DNA of 64,000 nt from Laguncularia racemosa (lineage: Eukaryota; Streptophyta; Magnoliopsida; Myrtales; Combretaceae), in the NCBI GenBank assembly GCA_037954665.1, contig JBBMOL010000072.1, positions 1,328,340 through 1,392,339 of the forward strand, read 5' to 3'. The notes beneath the pieces were generated by a model. It saw only the letters and a list, made by a program, of their open reading frames with translations. It ran no database searches and was not told the origin of the DNA. Positions 1 to 11,791 of the stretch are shown here, one piece after another (the first letter of the stretch is position 1; the number at the start of each line of letters is the position of its first letter). The position numbers and the translations under genes were made by a program.

Positions 1-320
1 AGATAACCTTAAAAAGGACAACTAAAGGTTTTGCATTAGGGTATTTGGCCAAGAATGATCTTCCTCAACATCCTTTGAACATTCCATTGCAAAATTCATT
101 TTATCCCAAATATCCCCTAGGCTATCATCTTGGATGTTGCTCAAATCATTCTCTTCACCATCTACACCAACATAAACACATCTCCTTTATATGAAGCATC
201 TTTAAACCTTTCGTTTATCAATTTGTCTTTAATATCTTCCAACGAACTACTTGTAGGACAACTTGTTGAATTAGTAGTCACTAAAGGTTTTGTATAACCT
301 TCTTTCTTCTCTCCTTTGTT
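1..320 (-). pseudogene. Possible SNF2/CLASSY-like gene fragment
   Basis: Read on the minus strand, this stretch gives about 100 residues of protein-like sequence in two frames joined by one frameshift near position 170. The downstream part reads YVGVDGEENDLSNIQDDS, then LGDIWDKMNFAMECSKDVEE, then DHSW. The acidic run followed by a 'W-(D/E)-(K/E)-M-x-x-A-M-E-C/S-S' block recalls the region ahead of the helicase domain in plant CLASSY/DRD1-type SNF2 chromatin remodellers. That similarity is from memory and not confirmed. No start codon, helicase motif or promoter is visible, and the fragment runs off the left edge. It could be a captured gene fragment, the decayed end of a real gene, or unrelated. 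Confidence is low. Confidence 0.25.
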
Positions 321-639
321 GACATCTCCACCTACGGGGTTTCCCGTCCTTCCTACTAGTTTTCATCCTCACTCACGCTTCCATCACCATACATACACCA
401 ACCACTCTTTATATACATACATGCCCATCTCCATCGTAATAACATCATACGCACCCGTACACATAAGTTTTACCTACGCACATACACAAGATCAATACTC
501 TCTTGTCTTTATTTTCTGACTTTCTCCTCTTTTCCTTATCCTTCTTTCGTCTTCAATTTTCTCCTCCTCTTTCTTCTAACTTTTCCTTTTCCATTTTCCT
601 TTTCTTCTTCCTTTTCTACTTTATATCTCCTACTCGCCA

Positions 640-1260
640 AACCCCACTTACACTCTTTACACACACACCACGCACATACACCAGCACATTCCCACCCATA
701 AACATACACGCACATTCCACACACACCACGTACACAAACCAACACACTCCTATCCATACACATGCACATTCCGCACACACTACGTACACACACCAACACA
801 CTCCTATCCATACACATACACCACGTACACACACTAACACACTCCTATCCATACAAATACATACTCGACACACATCTACACATACATACACACAATCATA
901 CTATGCACATAATTACACGCACACACAGCTGCACTTTGCAACCTTCTTTTCTCCTCAAGTCCACATGCACACATACACATACCACTAGCACATACATACA
1001 CACATACTCCGCACACACCTCACACCACTGACACGCACATACACACATACTCCGCATACACCATAGACCACCAGCACAAACATACACACATATTCCGCGC
1101 ACGCCTCACACCACCAATATGCACATATATACATACTCCACATACACCACACACCACCAGCACCTACATACACCCATACTCCGCACACACCTCACACTAC
1201 CTGCACGTACATACACACATACTCTGCACACACCACATACCACTTACTCATATACATATA
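640..1260. repeat. C/A-rich minisatellite field
   Basis: A run of imperfect tandem units built from CACA, CATA and CACC words. The first family (about 660-870) has units that repeat 'caacacactcctatccata', seen three times at roughly 40-60 bp spacing. The second family (about 990-1240) repeats a block of about 45 bp containing 'actccgcacacacctcacac' and 'cgcacatacacacatac'. Several overlapping open frames here are rich in His and Thr on the plus strand and Cys and Val on the minus strand. They are by-products of the repeat and not genes. Confidence 0.75.
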
Positions 1261-1309
1261 TCTTGCTCTTCCTCCCATTTCCCCTTTCTTTCATCCTTCG
1301 GAACACTGC

Positions 1310-1440
1310 TACTATGGTTGTTGACGGTCGTTGTTGCTGTTCTCGTCGTGGTTACTGTTACTGACGTTGTCGCGGTAGCCGTTGTTGCTGCTGTTGCAGT
1401 CATTGTTGCCGCCGTTGCTATGGTTGTTGTTGTCTTCCTC
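1310..1440. repeat. Imprecise GTT/GCT trinucleotide repeat
   Basis: A degenerate trinucleotide tract of gtt, gct, gcc and gtc words spans this stretch. It gives Val/Ala-rich open frames on the plus strand and Thr/Ala-rich ones on the minus strand. These are compositional artefacts. Confidence 0.6.
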
Positions 1441-1789
1441 CCTCGCACACACACGTACCCACATGGTTACAACAAGGCGGCTCCTCCACCTTATGCATAT
1501 ACACCGCTACACCTCGTAACCCTCCCTTCTCTGCTAGTCCATCATCCACTTACGCCGGAAACTAGATTACCATGGAGGCTTGGACATTGCAGTTGTCATT
1601 GTGGTCGTCGTCCTCCTCTCTGGACACACACACACGCATATAGCCACATTGTTGGAAGCACGTTACCGCACACGCTGGCATCCAATCCTCCACATGTAGC
1701 TCCTTCTTCCGTTTCTTCCTTCCCTAGATCCGAAGTGTATGCGGAAGAGAGGGGTTCGTCGTTCAAGTCTGGAGTGGGTGAGAGAGTGA

Positions 1790-2079
1790 GAGAAAAGGAG
1801 TACGGTGGCTAGCCGAGAAGGAAAAGAAGAGGAATGGGAAGGGAAGAGAGAGCGTCGGGAGGGTGAATTAAGGGGAGGCACGGGATAGGGGAAGGGCAGG
1901 GGATGAAGACGCAGCCCGGAAAGGAAAAGAAGAAGAAGAGAAGAAGAAGGAAAAGAAAAAGAAAAGAAAAGGGAGAGAGAAGGGATAGAGATGGGACTGC
2001 TGTGCCGCCTGCCACCTACTGCTATTGCTACTATCATGGGAGAGGGGCTGACATGACCGGTGGCTGATAAAACACGCAA
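1790..2079. other. Purine-rich AAG/GGA tract
   Basis: The plus strand is almost pure A and G from about 1,795 to 1,990, with aagaag and aaaagaaaag words. The minus strand is therefore pyrimidine-rich and encodes Ser/Leu/Phe-rich spurious ORFs. Together with the minisatellite to its left it may belong to the leader part of an LTR on the minus strand, whose proposed start is near 2,759. Confidence 0.4.
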
Positions 2080-2759
2080 TGTGATTTTTTTTTCACGGTT
2101 ATGTTATATATATATATATATATTTATATTATATTATAATTATATTTTATATTATAAATGTCTCTATTTTAATATTCTGCTCACGTACAAAAGTATCTTC
2201 AAATTTGATATTTTTAGCATTTCATTACGAAAATTTACGTTTTAAGCTAATTTGATTATTCCGGGAGTCAATATTTACTCAAAATTTTCATTTGAATTTC
2301 CTAAATCTATAGTTTCGATTAATTTCCTTATTTAACCCAATATCGTTTGAAATTTATGTTTTGGAGAATTTATTCTTTTAATTTAAATTACACAAACTGA
2401 AGTTAGGACTTACAATTATTTTTATTTCTCTGTTTATATGCCCATATACGAATATTTTTTAATTACTTCGCTTCCTAAATTTATTTAGTAATATATTTCA
2501 TAAAATTCAAATTGTTACATTCGTTATCCTTTTTCTTTGCAATGGTTGTTCTTTCCAATTGTTCTATTTTTAAAGCCTATTATTATCGCAAATTATTAAA
2601 ATAATATTTATACGTCGCGATGTTTTAAATTTTGTCTTAAATTTCTCAAAGTTTTTAATATAGCAAGATTTTCATTCTCGCTATCCCGACCTAAAAGTAT
2701 TTTTTTTTCTTTTTTTTTTTAATTTTCATATAGTCTTTTCAAAATTTTGGGACATCACA
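2080..2759 (-). repeat. Possible LTR end (minus orientation)
   Basis: This is AT-rich DNA without coding potential. Its right boundary, read on the minus strand, begins TGTGATGTCCCAAAATTTT, which is typical of the 5' end of plant Ty3/gypsy LTRs (TG start and a 'GTCCCAAAATTTT' block). No partner LTR or internal region could be found in the window, so this would be a solo or truncated LTR. Its left end is undefined and could lie in the purine-rich or minisatellite DNA to the left. A TA dinucleotide run occurs near 2,105-2,122. Confidence 0.3.
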
Positions 2760-3590
2760 AAAAGTATGATACCACTATTATTTTGATTCATCACCTTCCT
2801 TTCTTCTTCTTAACTATCTTGGTTTAAGAAGTGTGCTTGCGGAGGCCCTAAACATAAAGCTAGTTCAAAATCGACCTAAACTTGGCCTTGACCCTAAGTT
2901 ACAGGTTGGGAGGAGGGTGAATCGAAATCGACCCCCGGTGGGAAGGGTCAGGTTGGTTAGGCTCATGAATCAGCCTTTTTTATTTTTTTTGCTTATAAAT
3001 TTTATAGTTCATCTACTGAACCTCCAGTTTGGTGGGTTTAGCAGGTGAATCGCCTTAAACCTACTTAACTAGTGGGTCCAATGACCGACTGAACCAGCCC
3101 CCACAAACCAAGTTGATAGGTCAACTTGGCCCATGCTAATGTCTAGGAGGCCCTTCATCCTTTTCTTATCTATTTAGGCATGCACAGTGATTTACTAGTT
3201 TATTTTATGAATTATGTGAAATAGATGTAGGCTTTATAAAAATTTGAAGATTTATCCATCTTACATACAATTGTAGATTGTAGTAATCACTAATCAGGAG
3301 CACTCTAAAGTCTTGTATATTCCTACTATGTGTAGCAATATATGGCAAGGTAGTATAGGACTCAATGGCCAATCAACCAGTTGATTAGAGGCCTAATGGT
3401 TGAGTAAATAGCTCGATGGTCAAACTAGGGGCTCTTTTAAAATGCAGTCGAGATTTTTTATTTTTTATTTTATCTTTTTTTCCTTTTCGATTAAGATATT
3501 TATTTTGGAATGAATCATATAAATCTAGTATGTAAAACTTACTTAATTATATTTATTAAGATTCACTCTATCCTAGTTTATTTAGTTTTA
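2760..3590. other. Non-coding AT-rich DNA
   Basis: No supported gene. The 71-residue open frame at 2,833-3,048 is Arg/Pro/Val-rich with no recognised motif and no conserved context. The sequence around 2,860-3,150 has the moderately GC-rich, stop-poor look of dispersed repeat DNA. Confidence 0.4.
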
Positions 3591-3593
3591 TAA

Positions 3594-4014
3594 TTGACAG
3601 ATATAATTGACAGGCTAAAATCTTTTGTTTATCCTTACATTTTCTTATTGGTTACTCTAGGTTTCTTTTTCTACTTATTAGGGGGAAAAAAATACATTGA
3701 ATTGGAGAATCACTCTCATATTTATCGTTGGATTTGGATGGGTGGTTCATCCTTACGTGTCGCCACATGGCATAGGGTTGCAAATCCACGTATGTTTATG
3801 CAATATGCTGCTCACTAGGCAGTATCATAACGAGTTCAGTCCTGGTATTGTGACCATCAGGTGTTCTAACGACGGTGGTCGGGGAATTAAAGCCCCCACT
3901 ACTGAAGAGGTTGTTAAGGTTTTGAGGCACGACATCAACCCACAATTTGAGGAGGTATTGTCCCGCTTGGATAGTTTTATAGGGGCATGTGACGGTAAAA
4001 GGTTATTATTGTGA
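3594..4014 (+). other. Unrecognised open frames, probably repeat DNA
   Basis: Two overlapping frames (3,594-3,818, 74 aa; 3,697-4,014, 105 aa) lie here. The longer ends with a protein-like stretch (ATTEEVVKVLRHDINPQF-type composition: TEEVVKVLRHDINPQFEEV, then LSRLDSFIGACDGKR). I do not recognise a family. No promoter, intron or neighbouring gene supports expression, so a decayed transposon exon is as likely as a gene. Confidence 0.2.
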
Positions 4015-5490
4015 TGGCAATATGGGTATCAAACAAAAACAAAGGCGTGCCTTATGGTGTCATTGATGTCGAGTTATATTTAGTCTGGTATAATCTCATG
4101 ATGACACATCTAATCAAGTCGAAAAACTTACTGGTACGTCGTCATTCTTGAGAGCTCCATTTTAACCTACTTCATTGCCGCCCTAATATAGAATCTTTCT
4201 TGTCTTTTATAGTTGACCACAGCATCATAAAGCAAAACTTTGCATTTGTTACTATCCTATTTTATATGTTCGATAATGATATATATACAACATAGGTAGA
4301 TCATAATGCTCTCAACATATGCTTGATCAATCATGTATTGATAATAATAAGAAGAAGAAGAAGGATTAAACAATAGAACAGGTGACAGAATGACAACGTC
4401 CGTTTATGCCAAATATTAGACAAGATGATGATGATGTCGATCTCGTGCCATCTTCTCAAAATTATTGCTGTCATATCAGGACATTGTCGGGTCTGATACA
4501 GTCGAATTAGTCTCATCAGGTAGTGGAGGAGGCAGCATAATTGTTAGCAATTGTATCGAATCAAGAAAGAGCATATAGGTGGCACCCTAATCAGACATAT
4601 GATATGTTATTGACAAGCTTATTTTTACCCAAATTTCGGGCTGCTTTCGGTTTAACCTCAATCTGTTTTTGGACTTCATATACTAGTTTTACTACCACGT
4701 TTCGAATGAACAAAATTGTCATAAGATTCGCTGTTGGGAGCATGGAGTTGCTCTCCATGTTTTCATGCATTAGTTTGGTGATAGTTATAAGATAAGAAGG
4801 ACAAGTCCATTAATCACAACGATCTAATGTTCGAATTTTAAAGTAGTTTGAAATTATGTAAGATTGTTGTCACACCGTTGCATATATATATATATATATA
4901 TATGTTAACACACCATTTCGATTTCGTATTATAAGCATTAATATAAGATTGGGGTGCAAATCGATAAAGTAAGCAGTAAAAAAAACAAAAAAAACTTAAA
5001 TGAGTATGCTTGCACACTATTGTTCAATGGAGACATATCAAATTAAAACCCCTCCTTGTTACCTTGTCACTCATAATGTGCTAACTATTTGTTCTGTACA
5101 ATCGTTGCGAACATGATTAGCAGAAAAGTAAACAACCCAAAATTATCATGGGAAGGAGTGATGAAAGCTGCATTATGCTGATAAGTTCCATGGAAACCTA
5201 ATAAACCCCGGCAGTTTTGGTTATGGTCGTTGAAATTTTGATTGAGAAAGATACTTATGCAGAATCCATGATGATTAGTGTCAAAATCAACTCATTTAAA
5301 AGTTTTGGTTCCTCCAATTAGCATGGAGAAAGGAATTTTGATTAACCTATCTTGTTATGCCTTTTTAGTTTAAATAAGGAGACTTCAACTAGGTCAGCAA
5401 TTACATTATAAAAGGAAAATAACATTGGGATAGTGAATAAATAAATTCTTGTGTCATTAGAAATTTTACTTGAAGAAAAAATAATAATAA
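4015..5490. other. Intergenic AT-rich DNA, no gene seen
   Basis: Short unrelated open frames only. A TA dinucleotide run lies near 4,884-4,904. The last few hundred bases may be the upstream part of the copia fossil that follows, but no motif could be read with confidence. Confidence 0.4.
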
Positions 5491-5499
5491 GTTAGTGAA

Positions 5500-6480
5500 T
5501 CGGTGCCATTAATGGTCTTCGGTTTCTCTTACATGCGGGTTTTCACCAAAGCAAAACTAACACCTCCATATTTGTCCTCTCGTAGGACTCTGACATCCTT
5601 GTTTTACTTCTTTATGTTGATGTCATCATCTTGGTTGATAACAATACTACGCTCCTCACTTATTATGTCTTTATTTTTTTCGTCAATTTGTTATGGAGGA
5701 CTTTAGTGCTCTCCACTTCTTTCTTGGCATTTGTGTCACTTATAACCTTGGAAACTTCATTTGTGCCAATCCAAACTTACCCATGATTTCCTCAAACATC
5801 ATCACATGCACATTTCCAAGTCAGTTAAAACCCTGTTGTCTCCTTAGAATCAACCCAATGCTCATGGCTTACCCTTGCTACCCAATCCTTCCACTAACCT
5901 AAGATTGTTAATGCATTGTAGTACTTCATTATCACTAGACCAAATATCAATTTTATAGTTAATCAATTGAGTCAATATATCTCTCTTCGAAACACTAATC
6001 ATATGCTAGCAAGCAAACAAGTTCTTCAATATATTTATAGCACTCTCTCATCAAGACTTCCCAATGTATGCACATCTTATACCTCCTTGAGTACCTTTGC
6101 TTATGCAAACTAGGCTGGCTATCTAGACATTTATTGATCCACTATAGGGTATACAATCTTACTTGGGCACAATCTCATCTCATAGCATTATAAGAAAGAG
6201 ACTCTTATATTTTGAAGCTTTTATGAAAGTTGAATACAGAGCCTTAACCTATGCTGTAATGGAGGTATGAGCTAAGGGCTTCCAATCAATAACTTGCCAC
6301 TCTGTGTTGATAATCTAAGCACCATCAGCCTATTTGCAACCCTATCAAACATCATTGCACTAAACATTGAGCAAGTTACTGTTGGTTAGGTTCTCAATCA
6401 ATGTGTCCTCATTCGTCACCAACTCATTGATATTCTAACCAAAAACTAATCTATAGATAAATTCCTAAATTAATGCCCCA
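5500..6480 (+). pseudogene. Ty1/copia RT-RNase H fossil
   Basis: Conceptual translation across many stops and frameshifts recovers the end of a copia-type polyprotein in the right order. A decayed 'YVDV' box at about 5,600-5,640 stands where the reverse transcriptase has YVDD, followed by MEDFSALHFFLGI at 5,693-5,730 (family: MKDLGPLHYFLGIEV). The RNase H region comes next: YANxAGYLD, STIGYTILLG and LIS near 6,100-6,190. The end is NIEQVTVGxVLNQ and LIDILTKN near 6,370-6,450 (family: H.E.D.HFVR...QxADILTK). The first Asp of the RNase H block and the catalytic YVDD are damaged. Long dead; no LTR pair was resolved around it. Confidence 0.7.
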
Positions 6481-8600
6481 ATTCCACAGTGATACTTAAA
6501 TGTGAAATTGACTTATTAGTGTATTATGTTTAATATAAGGATAATGTAGTCTATATAAATATATTATAGTTACACACTATACTATCTATATGTATATCTT
6601 TATAGTAAATGAAAATCAAGTTTACAATTACTAAATATTAAATTTGTAAAATTGGAAACATCAAATAATATGAAGAAATATAAATTAGAAGGGAAATTAG
6701 AGACAATTAGAGACTAGAAAACATATCTCAGGTATAATAATCAATCAAGTGCCTTAATATAATTTAGGAATAAATGATTATTTAATCAAGTTTTATCTTA
6801 CTCTTACCGATTCCTTCAAGAACCCTTAGTTAAACTTAATTAGCTTTTGACATTTTAAGAAAATTATTGGGATGTAATTAGTTAGAAACAAGTATCTTAT
6901 AAGGTTTTTGAGTCTCAAAGGTAACATGGTAGTCTTAGATTTTCAAAACTAATCTACCTAAGCTATTTAATTAAGAGAGAGTGTCTACTTCGTGTAAATT
7001 GTATGTGTTTATTATGAATTTAGTAGAAGGTCAAGTGTAGAGGTGGATTGCTAACTAAAAATAAATAAATAAATAAAGGGTATCTATAGGGCTTCCTCAC
7101 GCATCTAGGAGGTGATGCACCCGAGGGTCACTTTGACTAGTTAAATGCCACAAGGCATGGCTCGATTGGCAGGCCAAAGCACACATTGGCGTTCTCATGT
7201 GAGTTGACTCATGCTTTGACATATATATTAAAAAAAAAATGAAAATAAGTTTTAAAATGCATAAAAATTAAAAAAAAAATGCAAAGATTATCCTAGGATC
7301 TATGTGGGGCTTATCATGTACCTGAACAATGACGATTAACATTACATTTTTCAAAAAATATTCTAATTTTGATCAAAATTTTGAAAAATAGTATTTATTT
7401 ATTTATAGCATCGATTTTTTTAAATCGTTACTTATATCAACGAAACAATTATTTATTCCAACATTTTTATAAAATGTTTTTGGTGTAACATCTTACAAAC
7501 TATGTATTTTTCAATCCGGGTATTACTTGGCCACAACCTAACTATTGCAAACCATGTCTTCATAAGTCAGAAATCAGGGTCTTGGTGCACTACCACCAGA
7601 TTCCAGCCATTCTATTGCTTTGGCCACCGTGGCGTTAACCGTACTTCAACGACCTTAGCTCTAACAATCTAGGCTTTTGATACTTGTTTGTTGAGACATG
7701 TATAGCCTTAAAACCAACGAAATCATTGCTATAAATTACAAAACACACCAATTGATAAGCAAACCACATTTCTCATAAACATTCAAAGCAAACCTCCCAT
7801 TCACAAGTCTCTTAGTATCTCTTAACTGTAATTTTTACGATCTAAGATATCAATCAATTATATATTATTAATTATCTAATTAAATTAATGAGTTAAGCCA
7901 TTAAATAAAAAAAAACTATTCAGCCAATTTTGTGAAGACCTAAGCTTAAGCAATAATGTTGAAATTGAAATAGTGTACACATACATGAAATGTAAAATGA
8001 ATATATATATATACATATAAAAATATACACACTATATTATATTATATTGTATAAGACATATATATATATAAGAAAGGTACATTTACAAACATACACATAA
8101 AAATAATTATTTATATTTACTTAAGTATAATATGTGAATTGTATACATATTATATATATATATATATATTATATGATATATATATGGCTAGGAAAAAAAA
8201 AACATGCAAAACAAACCTAAACCTAAATTAAGTATAAATAATATTATATATATACACATTATAGAATAGAGAGAGGGGGGGAGGATCAAAATTCCAAAGT
8301 TACAAATCCATAACTTTCTCCATTTCATCTAAATTTTCTAGGAAAATTGCAATTGAAAATTTCAACATGCAATTATCAGGGGAGGATGAAGAACAAGATT
8401 GAAGTAGGATGCAACAAGAATTTGAAAAAATTGAAGAAAAATCATAATTAAATAGGAGAGGATCTAGTCTGTTCGGTTGAAGGGGTTAGGGTAAAGCTGC
8501 TACTAAGCTAAGCTAGGGTTAAGGTTTTAGGTGGAGGAGGATTCCAACCGACACAGTGGTGGTCAGCATTGGTGGCCGGAGGTCGATGAACGAAGTTGCC
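6481..8600. other. Intergenic AT-rich DNA with TA microsatellites
   Basis: No open frame with recognisable content. Several TA/TATA runs occur (about 7,990-8,060 and 8,145-8,185). The region may include LTR remnants of the copia fossil to its left, but no matching pair was found. Confidence 0.4.
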
Positions 8601-10740
8601 CCTAGTAACGCCCAAAACTTCCTATTTTTGTTAAAAATATCAAATATTGATGAAAAATTATGATTTTTGGTATTCTAGCATAACTTTATATGTATATTAA
8701 CATGGTAATTCTATTTTTGTTAAATTTGAATAAAAAATATGTGGTCCTTAAGAAATTCCCTATTCTTGTTGGAAATTAAATTGGAAAATGAATGAGGCAA
8801 ATGATCTAGTTTTGATGTAACTTTTAGTATAAGACCCTTATATGATTTAGTAGATCACTGAATCAATAATTGTTCAAATAGGAGTCTTTTTCTATTTTTA
8901 GTGAATTTTTCAAGCCAATTACCCTGTTTTGGCCTAATTTAATTATTAGCAAAATTGGGGAATTTGATTTGATTAGTTGAATTTGATGTTTAGTTGAGGT
9001 TCATTGAAGTATAATATGATGTTAAGAAGCTTAGGTTAGTTATGAAACAAAAACAGGAACGGTCAGTGCAAAATCGTGATAATTTGGAATTATATAATTC
9101 AACGCAGAACCGGATCAAAATTTAATTACACTAATATATAATGGAACGTAACATACCCGTATGTATATGAATAAGATATTGTAGGAAAATGGTGGAATTT
9201 AGGAGCTTGAAATATTGAATTAGCAATTTAGGGTTCAATAGAGTAAATTAAGTAACATTAATTGATATATTGATGATTCAAGTATTTCTGTTGAGTAAAG
9301 AGGACATAGGAATTTGGCTGGTGCAACTGTTTGGATTGGCATATATTGTTTCAAGTGAGTACCCCTTAACTCCTCTCATGGATACGAGTGGTTGATAATG
9401 TAGATCACTTGTTGTTGGCTGAAATTACCCTGTACGATCACTTACTGTGATCAATGCACAAGGATTGTTGAATTATATAATATTGTTGATGGCTGGTTGT
9501 GTGTCCTAATATAATTGGATTTTGAGAAAAAGGGAACATTCTAGAAATCCTAGAATAAGAGTTAGGTGTGGGATTTGATTATACTATTCCTGATTGTATG
9601 TGATATAATGAACATCAATTGTTGAATGCTTTATGATTGTGATGTAATACTCGGTTATTTTTAGCTTATTGGATGGAGTTTATATGACTGGTTGAGTTCA
9701 TATTATTGTTGTCTCGGTAATGATGAAATATCTAAATGGATAATAAAATGGAAAATTGATCGTTGACATGTATAACTTTATTAAAGTATACTTAATTGAG
9801 TTTTAGTACTCGAATAAATCAAATGGGGTTTAGGTTGTAAGTACCTACTAACCCAAAATGCTTAATGTAAGGAAAATCATGTTCCCTGCTTAGTATATTT
9901 ATGGTACGACCTTTGAGTCGACCCTAATAGGTTTGAGACACGATTGACGAACCGGCCCGGTTCAGTGACCCATGGGGATCTAGTCACCCCTCTTGTTCAA
10001 GGTAGGTAAAAGGCGAACTAAATGTTTCCAACTAAAAAAAGTATGTAAGGATGCTTTAATTAGCCGAGAAAACATTGAGTTTTGAAAAGTACATGAGAGT
10101 AGTTTATCTACCAGTTAACAAGCTCTACTTAGGTGAACTAAAAAGTATTTCTAACCTGTGAGTAAATAAGAGAGACTTGAAATGGTCTCCAATGAAAAGG
10201 TTATGAGTTTGGTAAAATGGAATTATAAGGAAAAGTTCATTAAGTAAGATCACGGTGATGTTATAATGTAAGAAATTGAACTGGGTTTTTTGCGAATATA
10301 GCTTTGAGTTAAAAACTTACTTGCTTGAGTAATCACTTTCAAAGTATTTGATAATACTGTTGGTTACTGTTATGTGATTTTGTTGTTTGTTTTTGCTAAG
10401 TTGCTTGATTATGTACTCACTTTGCTTCTTAAGAAGCTGAGGAGTTAGTGTTTTTGCTAACCTCAAGTACAAGTACTGAAGAATAAATTACTGGAGACTC
10501 GGGTTTTTAGAGAGTGTCAATAGAAGCAACCAGGCCTTTAGTTTCCATTTTGAAACCTTTGTTATTTTATAATAGGATGTTATGTACATAATGTTGTAGT
10601 GCTTATAATTAAGATCTACAAGTGTTGATATTTGGATTGTAATGTAAATATATGTATGTATAAGGTTAGATTTGTAATCTTTTTTATGCCACTTAGGTCT
10701 ACAGGATTAATCATAGGTTGTGCCTACTTACCGGAAATAT
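8600..10740 (+). repeat. LTR-like stretch (putative Ty3/gypsy)
   Basis: This non-coding block begins near 'agtaacgcccaaaac', a decayed form of the 'TGTAACRCCCCAAA' start seen in many plant gypsy LTRs. Towards its end it has the 'tactcactttgcttcttaag ... acaggt' layout that also occurs late in the LTRs of element A (there 'ggtactcacgtactgagctt'). No second copy, primer-binding site or coding region was found nearby, so this is probably a solo or truncated LTR. Boundaries are approximate. Confidence 0.3.
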
Positions 10741-11022
10741 AGATCTTGATGGTATATATATATATATATGATGTGATGGGGGATTTTAAGTACAGGTGTT
10801 TAGATATGATGTGAATTTTGAAATGATAGCATCATTTTATAGGACATTTATAGAATTACATACAGGTTCAAGATTAGTTAAATTTGCCTTATCTCTAATT
10901 CAGAGACAGCGTAGCAATCCATCTACAGGTACTAGGGATAGTTACAGGAATGTTGAATAGGTTTAAGAATCAGACTTAATAGGTGAGTCGCTATAAATTT
11001 TATTTCACTTATCATGTTGGGT

Positions 11023-11025
11023 TAT
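11023..11025. repeat. Left 3-bp target duplication (TAT) of the CACTA element
   Basis: The bases TAT immediately precede CACTAC at 11,026. The same TAT follows GTAGTG at 41,162-41,164. A 3-bp duplication is the hallmark of CACTA transposition. Confidence 0.8.
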
Positions 11026-11050
11026 CACTACAACAAAATTTTATAGATCC
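11026..11050 (+). repeat. Left terminal inverted repeat of the CACTA element
   Basis: Matches the inverted right end at 41,137-41,161 in all but two of the first 17 bases (mismatches at positions 9 and 11), then again at positions 22-25 (ATCC). CACTA ends are recognised by TNP2-type transposase. Confidence 0.85.
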
Positions 11051-11099
11051 TACAAAATATTTTGTCTGATCTAAAAAAAAAAGTTTTGACCAACTAGAT

Positions 11100-11360
11100 T
11101 TTATACGAGAAAGTTAATTCTCGGATGGTTTTGTCGGCTAATGTCCAACGGAATAGTTATTGGCCGAGGAAAACTTCTCGCACGTAATTTTCCGAGAACG
11201 TGTTCTTGGATCAAGGTCTGGAGCTAAAATTGCGGTAGCCCATTACAAAACAATTCTCTACTGTTTTTTCGAGAACACGTTCTCGGTGGTGTGGAGTAAA
11301 AACCATTACAAAACAATTCCCTGCTTAGTTTTCTGAGAACACGTTCCCAATGTACTCTCC
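11100..11360. repeat. CACTA subterminal palindromic repeats
   Basis: Three related motifs sit just inside the left terminus: CCGAGAACGTGTTCTTGG (11,192-11,209), CGAGAACACGTTCTCG (11,270-11,285) and CTGAGAACACGTTCCCAA (11,333-11,350). Each is a near-perfect palindrome with 7-bp arms around a 2-bp centre. The last two also share an upstream 'cattacaaaacaatt' block. Related half-sites (ttctcgg, cttctcgcac) lie at 11,110-11,185. Subterminal repeats in En/Spm elements are binding sites for the TNPA-type protein, so these are the likely binding sites here (inference). Confidence 0.7.
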
Positions 11361-11791
11361 ATGTTGCCAACCAGCATCTTGTCAACAAATCCATTTATCA
11401 AGATCAAATAAACAACATATGTAATTAAAAACCAAAATAATGTCGAGGAATTCCTGATATCTATAGTAGTTTCATCCATCTTACATAGTAATTTTTAAAT
11501 AAAACTATCAGAAATTAATCAACCAATGTAATTAAAAAAATAAATTTAATTTCCAACATCTAGTCATAATCACAAGGAGAAACCAACACAAATATTTGTC
11601 CAATATTACTATCAACAAATTGAAAAGAAGAATAGGCAAAAACAAAAACATATATCTGACATGACCTAATCTGTTGTTGGATGCTTAGACTTCTTCTTGT
11701 TAGATTTTTTGGTAGGTAGCTATTGTTCAATGAATTGCACATGTGGTTGCTACTGAATATGTTGCATAAGCAGCTTATGTTGAGCATATGG

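Noticed and set aside
316..1454. Multiple overlapping open frames on both strands (His/Thr-rich and Cys/Val-rich)
   Set aside because: They follow from CACA/CATA minisatellite and GTT-repeat composition, overlap each other in several frames and show no conserved domain.
1663..2079. 138-residue Ser/Leu/Pro-rich minus-strand open frame
   Set aside because: It lies in a nearly pure purine tract. The composition explains the lack of stops and nothing recognisable is encoded.
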